NCBI RefSeq assembly: GCF_016900315.1
Contig: NZ_JACSNQ010000001.1
Location: 124,001-188,000, forward strand
DNA: 64,000 nucleotides
Origin: Olsenella profusa
GTDB taxonomy: Bacteria > Actinomycetota > Coriobacteriia > Coriobacteriales > Atopobiaceae
Direction of reading: 5' to 3'
A program made the translations under genes and the position numbers. The first letter of the stretch is position 1, and every line of letters begins with the position of its first letter. The notes under the pieces were generated by a model. That model was given only the letters and a program-made list of their open reading frames with translations. It had not been told where the DNA came from and did not search any database. Of this stretch, positions 23,876 through 31,514 are shown one piece after another.

Positions 23876-25201
23876 GTGTACGAAGGACTCAACGTGCGCT
23901 CGGAGATCGGGCGCCTGCGCAAGGTCATGCTCTACCGGCCGGGGGCGGAGCTCCTGAACCTCTCACCGGACACCCTGGGGCCGCTGCTCTTTGACGACAT
24001 CCCCTTCCTCGAGGAGGCCCAGCGCGAGCACGACGCCTTCGCGCAGTTGCTGCGTGACGAGGGCGTGGAGGTGCTCTACCTCGACGAGCTCGTGGCCGAG
24101 GCGCTCGACGCGGCACCGGGGGCGCGTGCCGCCTTCTGCGAGCGCTGGATCGACGAGTCGGGCCTTGCGGGCCGCGCCGCGCGGCAGGCCGTGCGCGAGC
24201 TCCTCGATGACATTACGGACACCCGCGCGCTCGTGCGCCGCTGCATCGCCGGCGTGCGCGTGGACGAGCTCGGGCTCTCCCCGGCGCGCGCTGCGTCGCT
24301 CGCGGACCTCGTGCTCACGGACGCCAACGCGAGCACGCCCCTTGCCATCGACCCGATCCCCAACATCTACTTCACGCGCGACACCTTCTCCGTGATCGGC
24401 GCGGGCGCCTCCGTGAACCGCATGCTCACCACCACCCGCCGGCGCGAGAGCATCTTCGGCGAGTTCGTGCTGCGCCACCACCCCGTCTACGGCGGAGCGC
24501 CGCTCTGGTACACGCCGGAGGCCCCCTACCACATCGAGGGTGGCGACATCCTGGTCCTGGGCCCGGACGTGGTGGGCGTGGGCATCTCCGAGCGCACCTC
24601 GGCCGCGGCCGTGGACGTGCTCGCGCACCGCCTCCTCTGGGGCGGGACGGACCCGTCGGGCGGCGAGCGCCCCGGGCAGAGTGGTCCGGGCGCGGCGGGC
24701 GAGAAGAACCCGGCCGCGCTGCCCGACTCCGGCATCCGCCGGGTGATGGCCTTCTCGATCCCGCACAAGCGCTCCTTCATGCACCTCGACACCGTGTTCA
24801 CGCAGGTGGACGTCGACACCTTCACGGTGCACCCGGGCATCCTGGGGACGCTCCACGTCTTCGAGCTCACCCGCGGGGCGCGCCCCGGCGAGGTGACCAT
24901 CCGCGAACTCGACGAGTCGCTCGACGTGGCGCTTGCCCGCGCGCTCGGGCTGGATGCGGTCCGGCTCATCAAGTGCGGCGGGGACGATGCCATCGCCGCA
25001 GCGCGCGAGCAGTGGAACGACGGCTCCAACACGCTGGCCGTGCGGCCCGGGCGCGTCCTGGTCTACCAGCGAAACGCCGTCACCAACGACATCCTGGCGC
25101 GCGCGGGCGTCGAGCTTCTGGAGGTGCCCTCCGCCGAGCTCTCCCGCGGGCGCGGCGGCCCGCACTGCATGTCGATGGCTTTCTGGCGCGACGCGCTGTA
25201 G
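23876..25201 (+). CDS. arcA: Arginine deiminase with an internal low-complexity insert
   Basis: A 441-residue arginine deiminase (arginine to citrulline plus ammonia), first step of the ATP-yielding arginine deiminase route and of acid defence. Family motifs: SEIGRLRKVMLYRPG, FTRDTFSVIG, YHIEGGDI and, at the end, GRGGPHCMSM with catalytic Cys431. It is about 30 residues long for the family: residues 254-284 form a Gly/Pro/Ser-rich insert between ISERTSAAAVDVLAHRL and the conserved HKRSFMHLDT region. The insert contains GEKNP, encoded by the dispersed word (24698-24710). Start is GTG at 23876 after AGGGGAGG. arcB follows. Confidence 0.95.
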   Translation: MYEGLNVRSEIGRLRKVMLYRPGAELLNLSPDTLGPLLFDDIPFLEEAQREHDAFAQLLRDEGVEVLYLDELVAEALDAAPGARAAFCERWIDESGLAGRAARQAVRELLDDITDTRALVRRCIAGVRVDELGLSPARAASLADLVLTDANASTPLAIDPIPNIYFTRDTFSVIGAGASVNRMLTTTRRRESIFGEFVLRHHPVYGGAPLWYTPEAPYHIEGGDILVLGPDVVGVGISERTSAAAVDVLAHRLLWGGTDPSGGERPGQSGPGAAGEKNPAALPDSGIRRVMAFSIPHKRSFMHLDTVFTQVDVDTFTVHPGILGTLHVFELTRGARPGEVTIRELDESLDVALARALGLDAVRLIKCGGDDAIAAAREQWNDGSNTLAVRPGRVLVYQRNAVTNDILARAGVELLEVPSAELSRGRGGPHCMSMAFWRDAL

Positions 25202-25294
25202 GGGAGCGCCCGCCGGCCGCGGGTCCTTCTCGCCGGGCGCGTCGCGCCGGTTTCGCCCCGGTCAACGGGGTGCGCGACCGCCTGTGCCCTGAGG

Positions 25295-25300
25295 TACAAT
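25295..25300 (+). promoter_or_regulatory. Candidate -10 box (TACAAT) for arcB
   Basis: TACAAT lies 35 bases before the arcB ATG in the 133-base arcA-arcB gap, so arcB may have its own promoter. The word GGTCCTTCTCGCC is at 25222-25234. Confidence 0.4.
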
Positions 25301-25334
25301 CGGGGCCTGCTCATCACCCCGAAGGGAGAAGAAC

Positions 25335-26333
25335 ATGGCCGTCAGCCTCACCGGACGCAACTTCCTCAAGCTCCTCGACTTCACGCCCGAGGAGATTCGC
25401 TACCTCATCGACCTCTCCGCCGAGCTCAAGGAGAAGAAGCACGCGGGCGAGCCCCACCGCTACCTCGAGAGCAAAAACGTCGCCCTCATCTTCGAGAAGA
25501 CGTCCACGCGCACGCGCTGCTCCTTCGAGGTGGGCGCTGCCGACCTCGGCATGCACGCGGTCTATCTGGACCCGAGCGCGAGCCAGATCGGAAAGAAGGA
25601 GTCGATCGCCGACACCGCGCGCGTCCTCGGGCGCATGTTCGACGGCATCGAGTACCGCGGCTTCGGCCAGGAGCGCGTCGAGGAGCTCGCCGCCTACGCG
25701 GGCGTGCCGGTGTGGAACGGCCTCACCACCGAGTTCCACCCCACGCAGATGATCGCCGACGTCCTCACGATGGAGGAGGAGTTCGGCCGTGACGGCATGC
25801 GCGGGCGCAAGGTCACCTTCATGGGAGACGCGGGCAACAACGTGGGCAACTCGCTCATGGTGGTCTGCGCCAAGCTCGGCATCGACTTCTGCGCCTGCGG
25901 GCCTGCCGAGCAGATGCCGGACGCCAAGCTGGTGGAGACCTGCCGCGCCGTGGCCGCCGAGACGGGCGCCACGATCGCGCTGACGCCGGACGTCGACGAG
26001 GGCGCCCGCGACGCGAGCGTTATCTACACCGACATCTGGGTCTCGATGGGCGAGTCCTCCGACCTCTGGGGCGAGCGCATCCGCCTGCTCTCCCCGTACC
26101 AGGTGAACGCCGAGCTCATGGCCAAGGCCGCCCCCGACGCGATCTTCATGCACTGCCTGCCGAGCTTCCACGACCGCAAGACCACGATCGGCGAGGAGGT
26201 CTACGAGAAGTTCGGCCTGGGTGAGCTCGAGGTGACCGACGAGGTCTTCGAGGGCCCGCGCAGCCGCGTCTTCGACGAGGCCGAGAACCGCCTGCACTCG
26301 ATTAAGGCGGTGATGCTGGCCACGCTGCGCTAG
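25335..26333 (+). CDS. arcB: Ornithine carbamoyltransferase (catabolic)
   Basis: A 332-residue ornithine carbamoyltransferase. The carbamoyl phosphate motif STRTR is at residues 57-61 within FEKTSTRTRCSFE. HPTQMIAD follows near residue 135, and the ornithine-binding MGESSDLWGERI and HCLPSFHD segments are intact. Length and the N-terminus (LTGRNFLKLLDFTPEEI) fit the catabolic enzyme that turns citrulline into carbamoyl phosphate and ornithine, as does its place after arcA. No carbamate kinase (arcC) or arginine-ornithine antiporter (arcD) gene is in the window. ATG at 25335 follows AAGGGAGAAG. Confidence 0.95.
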   Translation: MAVSLTGRNFLKLLDFTPEEIRYLIDLSAELKEKKHAGEPHRYLESKNVALIFEKTSTRTRCSFEVGAADLGMHAVYLDPSASQIGKKESIADTARVLGRMFDGIEYRGFGQERVEELAAYAGVPVWNGLTTEFHPTQMIADVLTMEEEFGRDGMRGRKVTFMGDAGNNVGNSLMVVCAKLGIDFCACGPAEQMPDAKLVETCRAVAAETGATIALTPDVDEGARDASVIYTDIWVSMGESSDLWGERIRLLSPYQVNAELMAKAAPDAIFMHCLPSFHDRKTTIGEEVYEKFGLGELEVTDEVFEGPRSRVFDEAENRLHSIKAVMLATLR

Positions 26334-26413
26334 GACGACCGGGCGCCTGGCCCGGACCCCAGCGCCCGGCGAGAAGAACGCGCGGGGCGCTGAGGTGTTT
26401 TGCGCGCCTGGGC

Positions 26414-26668
26414 GCTTGCAAAATGCCGGCCGTTGCGCGGCGCGGGCGCGTTCCTGCTTTGAGATTGGGGGATGGCGCGCCGTTGGTCGCGGCGGCGCTT
26501 TGAAATGCTTTGAAATCGGGGCCCGTTGCGGCCTGCGCGGACGTGTTTTCGCCCGGCAGGCCGCAACGGGCCCCGCTCTTTAAGCAACTGTGTACACCGG
26601 GGCGCAACGGTCCCCGATCCCTAAGCAGAAACGCTTGGCCGGGCCGCGACACCCCGCGTTTTCCAAGC
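26414..26668. repeat. Array of five 25-bp bipartite repeats (family A, locus 2)
   Basis: The same family as 9161-9445, with identical spacing (GCTT at 1-4, GT at 19-20): forward copies at 26414-26438 and 26507-26531, reverse copies at 26561-26585, 26602-26626 and 26644-26668 (GTC for GTT in the last). A further forward copy near 26457 has an 8-base expansion. The second and third copies form a hairpin with a perfect 19-bp stem (26517-26535 with 26557-26575). Confidence 0.75.
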
Positions 26669-26701
26669 AGCACGCAACCGGCTGCCACAGCGTCGCCCCG
26701 T

Positions 26702-26752
26702 GGCGAGAAGAACGTCCCGAAGCCGACGCTTACGCCGAGCGTTCTTCTCGCC
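26702..26752. terminator. Inverted pair of dispersed words forming a 13-bp hairpin
   Basis: GGCGAGAAGAACG (26702-26714) and CGTTCTTCTCGCC (26740-26752) are exact reverse complements between the convergent arcB and trpS genes. Termination is inferred from position only. Confidence 0.45.
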
Positions 26753-26809
26753 GGGTCGCCTGGGTGACGGGTTGGAATGGCCTGGGTAGCCCCGGCTCTT
26801 GGCAGGCGG

Positions 26810-27859
26810 CTAGTACACCATCCCCATGGCCTCGCGGACCTCCGCCAGGGTGGCTGCGGCCACCTCGCGGGCGCGACGGTTGCCCTCGTGGATGACGTCG
26901 GCCACGTAGTCCCTGTCCTTCTCGATCTGGGTGCGGCGCTCGCGGATGGGGGCGAAGTAGGTGTTCACGGCCTCGGTGACGTACTTCTTGAGCTGGCCGG
27001 CGCCGTCCATGCCGATCTCCTCGGCGATCTCCCTGGGGTCGCGGCCGCTGCAGATGCCGGCGGTGGTGAGCAGGCCGGAGATCTCGGGGCGCGTCTCCGG
27101 GTCAAAGGTGATCATGCGCTCGGAGTCGCTCTTGGACTTCTTGATGAGCTTCGCCGTCTCCTCGGCGGTCATGGAGATCGAGATCGCGTTGCCGTAGGAC
27201 TTGCTCATCTTGCGGCCGTCGAGGCCCGGGAGCAGCGGCGTGGAGGTGAGCAGCCCCGCCGGCTCCGGGAAGACGTGGCCGTAGCGCTCGTTGAAGCGGC
27301 GGGCGATCTTGTCGGTTATCTCGATGTGGGGGAGCTGGTCGCGGCCCACCGGGACGACGTTGGCCTTGCAGAAGAGGATGTCGCAGGCCTGGTGGACCGG
27401 GTAGGTGAGCAGCAGCCCGGTGAGCGCGTGGCCGGAGGCCTCCTGCTCGGCCTTGACGGTGGGGTTGCGCTCCATCTCAGCCTCGGTGACGAGGGAGAGG
27501 AACGGCAGCATGAGCTGGTTGAGCTCGGGCACGGCCGAGTGGGTGAAGATCGTGGTCTTGTCGGGGTCGATGCCGCAGGCCAGGTAGTCGATCACCATGT
27601 TGTAGACGTTGTCGGCGATGTGCTCGGTGGTGTCGCGGTCGGTGATGACCTGGTAGTCGGCGATGACGATGTTGGTGCGCACGCCCATGTCCTGCATCCG
27701 CACGCGGTCGATGAGCGTGCCGAAGTAGTGGCCGAGGTGCAGCCGCCCGGTGGGGCGGTCGCCGCTGAGCATCGTGTAGGCGCCGGCGTTCTTCTGGAGG
27801 TCGACGTGGACCTCGTCGCTGCGGCGCAGCGCCGCCTCGTAGCTTCCCTCGTTAGGCAT
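26810..27859 (-). CDS. trpS: Tryptophanyl-tRNA synthetase
   Basis: A 349-residue class I aminoacyl-tRNA synthetase charging tRNA-Trp. The HIGH-type motif is HLGHY at residues 41-45, preceded by the TrpRS stretch MLSGDRPTGRL. VGRDQLPHIEITDKIARRFN and the KMSKS signature (GRKMSKSYGNAI) follow. Length and motif spacing are normal for bacterial TrpRS. ATG at 27859 follows AAGGAGTC. The leader between it and the divergent fthC gene is short; I see no T-box. A variant of the dispersed word (GTTCTTCTCGAC, 27895-27906) lies there. Confidence 0.95.
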   Translation of the reverse strand: MPNEGSYEAALRRSDEVHVDLQKNAGAYTMLSGDRPTGRLHLGHYFGTLIDRVRMQDMGVRTNIVIADYQVITDRDTTEHIADNVYNMVIDYLACGIDPDKTTIFTHSAVPELNQLMLPFLSLVTEAEMERNPTVKAEQEASGHALTGLLLTYPVHQACDILFCKANVVPVGRDQLPHIEITDKIARRFNERYGHVFPEPAGLLTSTPLLPGLDGRKMSKSYGNAISISMTAEETAKLIKKSKSDSERMITFDPETRPEISGLLTTAGICSGRDPREIAEEIGMDGAGQLKKYVTEAVNTYFAPIRERRTQIEKDRDYVADVIHEGNRRAREVAAATLAEVREAMGMVY

Positions 27860-27961
27860 GGTGACTCCTTGCGTGTCAGCGCCGCGGGCGGCGCGTTCTT
27901 CTCGACGGCCCCTAATGGTACGGCAAACGCGCGGTCTGTGGTGGGGAGGGCGGCAAAACCC

Positions 27962-27970
27962 TGCTAGAAT
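27962..27970 (+). promoter_or_regulatory. Extended -10 (TGCTAGAAT) for the cyclo-ligase gene
   Basis: Exact copy of the TGCTAGAAT string seen before glf and the cyclophilin gene, about 35 bases before the GTG at 28006. Confidence 0.5.
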
Positions 27971-28005
27971 GGAGCGGTTAGGTCAGCGACGCGAGGGGAG
28001 AGCCC

Positions 28006-28608
28006 GTGGCAAGCTCATATGGCACGGACGCCGACAAGAGCTCCCTCAGGAGCAACTACCTCGCTGTCCGCGGGACCCTGCCCCAGGCGAACCGCGCCAC
28101 CGCAGACGCCCGCATCCGGGAGGCGCTTTCCGGCTTCGAGCTCTTCGAGCGGGCGCGCGTGGTGCTTGCCTACGTCTCCTTCGGCCCTGAGGTCGACACC
28201 CGTACGCTCATTGGGGGGCTGCTCGCCGAGGGCCGTCGCGTGGCGGTCCCGCGCGTGGAGCGCGCCTGGCACAAGATGTCCTTCTCTGAGATTGCGTCCT
28301 TTGACGAGCTTTCGCCGGGAACGATGGGCATCCTCGAGCCGCCCGCAGACACCCCCAAGCTCACGGTGCCGGACATGGTTCGGACGGTCTGCCTGGTGCC
28401 GGGCCTCGTCTTTGACGGGGCGGGCCGCCGCGTGGGCTACGGCGGCGGCTACTACGACCGCTTCCTCGCGTTCTACCCCGGGGAAAAGATCGGCTTGGCG
28501 CGGGCCACGATGCTCTCGTCGAACCCCCTGCCCGCAGACGCCCTCGACGTGCCCGTGGACTTCATCGCCACCGAAGGCTCCGTCTGGAACTGCCGCGCAT
28601 ACCGCTAG
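28006..28608 (+). CDS. 5-formyltetrahydrofolate cyclo-ligase
   Basis: A 200-residue enzyme converting 5-formyl-THF and ATP to 5,10-methenyl-THF in folate salvage. Characteristic parts: the basic N-terminus (KSSLRSNYLAVRGTL) used in ATP binding, VLAYVSFGPEVDTRTLI, VPRVERAWHKMSF, and the glycine-rich GYGGGYYDRFL near residue 145 followed by the DVPVDFIATE ending. Start is GTG at 28006 after GGGGAGAG. It converges on the EIIB-dehydroquinase gene with a 42-base gap. Confidence 0.92.
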   Translation: MASSYGTDADKSSLRSNYLAVRGTLPQANRATADARIREALSGFELFERARVVLAYVSFGPEVDTRTLIGGLLAEGRRVAVPRVERAWHKMSFSEIASFDELSPGTMGILEPPADTPKLTVPDMVRTVCLVPGLVFDGAGRRVGYGGGYYDRFLAFYPGEKIGLARATMLSSNPLPADALDVPVDFIATEGSVWNCRAYR

Positions 28609-28650
28609 CACGCGGTGCGGCGTGCGGGGCCCGGCCTGACGCGCGTCGCG

Positions 28651-29574
28651 CTACAGCCCCAGGTGCGCCGCCATATCGAACATGGCCTTGCGGTAGCCGT
28701 CCACGCCCATGCCGGTGATGGTCTCGAAGCAGGCGGCGCGGATGTAGCTCACCTGGCGGAACTCCTCGCGCTCGTCCACCTTGGAGATGTGAATCTCAAT
28801 CATCGGCAGGCCCACGGCCTTGGCGGCGTCGAGCAGGGCTATTGAGGTGTGGGTGTAGGCGCCCGGGTTGATGATGATGCCCGCGTAGCTGCCGTAGGCG
28901 TCCTGGATGGCGTCGATGAGGTCGCCCTCGTGGTTGGACTGGAAGCAGGTGCAGCCGGCAAAGCCCGCGTCGGTGGCGGACGTCTGGCAGAGCCGCAGCA
29001 GGGACTGGTAGGAGTCGTGCCCGTAGATGTCAGGCTCGCGGATGCCGAGCATGTTGATGTTGGGGCCGTTGATCACGAGCACGCGCGCGGGCGCCGCGTC
29101 GGCGACGGGGGCCTCGTCCTCCGGCTCGTCGGCGTCGTCGATGCCGTCGAGCAGGCTCACGAGGTCGTCGACCGAGGGGGCGCTGCGCGGACCGAGGGCC
29201 TCCTCGGCGTCCTCCTCGTTCTGGACGATGGCGGCGTCGCGCAGCGGGTTCTGGGTGATGTGGACGTGGATGGCGGGCTTGCGGGGCCCCTCGACGTCGT
29301 CAAAGACCTTCTCGTTGGCCTCGATGCCGGTGAGCTCCACAAGGGCCTCGTGCACGGCCTCCACCTTGCCGGGCCCAAAGACGACCTCGATGCCGTTGGT
29401 GCCGCGCTTCACGTAGCCGAGCACGCCGCGCGCGGCGGAGAGCTGCTCGGTGTTCACGAGGCTGGGATCCTCGGTGAGAATCCTGAGACGAGTCATGCAG
29501 ATGTCGTTTGCCGTCACGTTGTCACGGCCGCCCACGGCCGCAAGGACCTCTTCCGCGATCTGCCGTCTGTCCAC
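28651..29574 (-). CDS. aroQ: PTS EIIB-like domain fused to type II 3-dehydroquinate dehydratase
   Basis: A 307-residue two-domain protein. Residues 1-82 look like a glucose-type PTS EIIB domain, with NDICMTRLRI keeping the phosphorylatable cysteine (Cys26), and GVLGYVKRGTN and IEVVFGPGKVEAV. Residues 83-163 are an acidic linker. Residues 164-307 are a full type II dehydroquinase: RVLVINGPNINMLG, REPDIYG with the catalytic Tyr, FQSNHEGDLID, NPGAYTHTSIAL and IEIHISKVDEREEFR. It dehydrates 3-dehydroquinate to 3-dehydroshikimate, the one shikimate step missing from the main aro run upstream. The start is GTG at 29574. No other PTS gene is near. Domain calls are firm, the purpose of the fusion is unknown. 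Confidence 0.9.
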   Translation of the reverse strand: MDRRQIAEEVLAAVGGRDNVTANDICMTRLRILTEDPSLVNTEQLSAARGVLGYVKRGTNGIEVVFGPGKVEAVHEALVELTGIEANEKVFDDVEGPRKPAIHVHITQNPLRDAAIVQNEEDAEEALGPRSAPSVDDLVSLLDGIDDADEPEDEAPVADAAPARVLVINGPNINMLGIREPDIYGHDSYQSLLRLCQTSATDAGFAGCTCFQSNHEGDLIDAIQDAYGSYAGIIINPGAYTHTSIALLDAAKAVGLPMIEIHISKVDEREEFRQVSYIRAACFETITGMGVDGYRKAMFDMAAHLGL

Positions 29575-29744
29575 GTCGCGACCCTTCCTGTCGTCGAATC
29601 GCGAGCTGGAGCCCCGTCTCCACCCGTATCAATCCGCGATTGCATCATCGTGTATCTCTAGGCAGTATAGATGCTCACCTCGCACGGCGGGGCTTGACCG
29701 CCGAGCGGCGCGGCAGACGGCTGCACGCTCCAGAAAATGTGCGC

Positions 29745-29775
29745 ATGATACAAAGGGACAGCCCCTTTGTATCAT
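29745..29775. repeat. 13-bp palindrome (REP-like or operator) before the isomerase gene
   Basis: ATGATACAAAGGG (29745-29757) and CCCTTTGTATCAT (29763-29775) are perfect inverted arms around ACAGC. The palindrome ends 20 bases before the ATG at 29796, so it may be an operator or a terminator. Its centre GGGACAGCCCC (29755-29765) recurs inverted just after the gene at 31529-31539, inside the end of aroEK. Confidence 0.65.
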
Positions 29776-29795
29776 TGTCCTGAGGGAGGTTCGCT

Positions 29796-31514
29796 ATGAG
29801 CTACGACAGGTACCCCGAGACGAGCGTCGAGGGCTTTGACAGCGAGGCCTGCGAGGGCGCCCAGGCGGTGCGCGAGCGCCTGGCGCAGATCGGGCGCGAC
29901 GTGCGGGTCCTCACCGTGGAGTGCTACCCGGGGGTGGACGAGGAGGTCTTCCGGCTCGTGCGCGACGCCTTCCGCCCCGACGTCGTGGTGCGCGGCGAGG
30001 ACGTCTTCTTCGACGGGGACACCCTCACTCGCATGATGCGCCCCCACCTCACCGACGACCGCGTGCGCGGCGTGATGTTCTACGGGCGCATGGAGGACTT
30101 CGTCGACCAGGAGGTTCTTCTCGCCGCGCGCGCCGCTATCCCCGCGACGGGGCGCGTGCTCGTCTACGGCGTGGGCGCGAGCCTCGTGAGCAGGGGAGAC
30201 GCGCTTGTCTACTGCGACCTTGCGCGCTGGGAGATAACGCTTCGCTACCGCGCCGGCATGCCCAACTTCAAGCAGCAAAACGGGGGCGAGGACCCCCTGC
30301 GCAAGATAAAGCGCGGCTACTTCGTGGAGTGGCGCATAGCCGACAAGCGCAAGGCGGCCCTGCTGGGGGACATCGACTGGCTGCTCGACTCCAACGAGCG
30401 GGGGTGTCCGCGCCTCGTCTCCGGCGAGGGCCTCCGGGCGGGCCTGCGCGCCGTGGCGAGAAGACCCTTCCGCCTGGTGCCCTACTTCGACCCGGGCGTG
30501 TGGGGCGGCCAGTGGATGAGGGAGGTCTGCGGGCTGGACAAAGACGCGCCCAACTACGCCTGGGCGTTTGACGGCGTGCCCGAGGAGAACAGCCTCTACC
30601 TGCGCTTCGGTGAGGTGCGCGTGGAGGTGCCGGCCATGGACCTGGTGCTCTTCCAGCCGGTCGAGCTGCTGGGGATGAGGAACTACTGCCGCTTCGGCGC
30701 GGAGTTTCCCATCCGCTTCGACTTCCTCGACACGATGGGCGGGCAGAACCTGAGCCTGCAGGTGCACCCGATGACCGAGTACATCCGGAGCCACTTTGGC
30801 ATGGCCTACACGCAGGACGAGAGCTACTACATCCTGGACGCGGCACCGGACGGCGCGGTCTACCTGGGCCTCAGGGACGGCGTGGACCCCGCCGAGATGG
30901 AGCGCGACCTGCGGCGCGCCCAGGAGGGCGGGCCGGCCTTCCCGGTGGAGCGCTACGTCAACCGCTTCCCGGCCAGGCGGCACGACCACTTTCTCATCCC
31001 CGCGGGCACGCCCCACTGCTCCGCGGCCAACACGATGGTGCTCGAGATCTCGGCCACGCCCTACAACTTCACGTTCAAGCTCTGGGACTGGGACCGGGTG
31101 GGCTTCGACGGGCTGCCGCGGCCCATCCACATCGACGACGGCATGCGCAACATCCAGTGGGGCCGGACGACCGCGTGGGTGCGCGAGAACCTCGTCAACG
31201 CCTGCGAGGTCGTGCAAGAGGGCGAGGGCTTCCGCGAGGAGCACACCGGCCTCCACGAGCTCGAGTTCATCGAGACCCGCCGCCTGACCGCGAGCCGGGC
31301 GACGGAGCACGACGCCTCCGAGGGCGTCAACGTGCTGAACCTCGTGGAGGGGGAGGCGGCCGTGGTGGAGAGCCCCGAGGGGAGCTTCGAGCCCCTGACG
31401 GTGCACTACGCGGAGACGTTCATCGTGCCGGCGGCGTGCGGGCGCTACACGATGCGCCCCGAGCGCGCGGGGGACACGATCGTGTTCGTGAAGGCCTTCG
31501 TGCGTCAGCGCTAG
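29796..31514 (+). CDS. Class I mannose-6-phosphate isomerase with extra N-terminal domain
   Basis: A 572-residue protein. From about residue 228 it is a type I phosphomannose isomerase: YFDPGVWGGQWM, GGQNLSLQVHPMTEY (zinc-binding Gln and His), DESYYIL (Glu) and LIPAGTPHCSAANTMVLEIS. It would convert mannose-6-phosphate and fructose-6-phosphate. The first 225 residues (VRVLTVECYPGVDEEVF, GVMFYGRMEDFVDQE, KIKRGYFVEWRIADK) are a separate domain I cannot name; no P-loop is present. ATG follows GAGGGAGG. The gene interrupts the minus-strand aro block and its stop overlaps the aroEK stop (CTAG). Codons at 30113-30125 carry the dispersed word, read EVLLA. Confidence 0.85.
   Translation: MSYDRYPETSVEGFDSEACEGAQAVRERLAQIGRDVRVLTVECYPGVDEEVFRLVRDAFRPDVVVRGEDVFFDGDTLTRMMRPHLTDDRVRGVMFYGRMEDFVDQEVLLAARAAIPATGRVLVYGVGASLVSRGDALVYCDLARWEITLRYRAGMPNFKQQNGGEDPLRKIKRGYFVEWRIADKRKAALLGDIDWLLDSNERGCPRLVSGEGLRAGLRAVARRPFRLVPYFDPGVWGGQWMREVCGLDKDAPNYAWAFDGVPEENSLYLRFGEVRVEVPAMDLVLFQPVELLGMRNYCRFGAEFPIRFDFLDTMGGQNLSLQVHPMTEYIRSHFGMAYTQDESYYILDAAPDGAVYLGLRDGVDPAEMERDLRRAQEGGPAFPVERYVNRFPARRHDHFLIPAGTPHCSAANTMVLEISATPYNFTFKLWDWDRVGFDGLPRPIHIDDGMRNIQWGRTTAWVRENLVNACEVVQEGEGFREEHTGLHELEFIETRRLTASRATEHDASEGVNVLNLVEGEAAVVESPEGSFEPLTVHYAETFIVPAACGRYTMRPERAGDTIVFVKAFVRQR

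Larger units (their letters stand above)
26334..26809. other. Gene-poor island of 476 bp between convergent arcB and trpS
   Basis: No gene is supported. The island holds family A repeats plus three copies of the dispersed word: GGCGAGAAGAACG at 26368-26380 and 26702-26714, and CGTTCTTCTCGCC at 26740-26752. The last two form a perfect 13-bp inverted pair with a 25-base loop, well placed to end transcription from both sides although no U-tract follows. Confidence 0.65.

Noticed and set aside
20739-23957. A 1,072-codon open frame on the plus strand opposite the RNA methyltransferase and ppk genes
   Set aside because: It is antisense to two genes with clear motifs, is Arg/Gly/Ala/Val-rich without domains, and arises from third-position GC bias.
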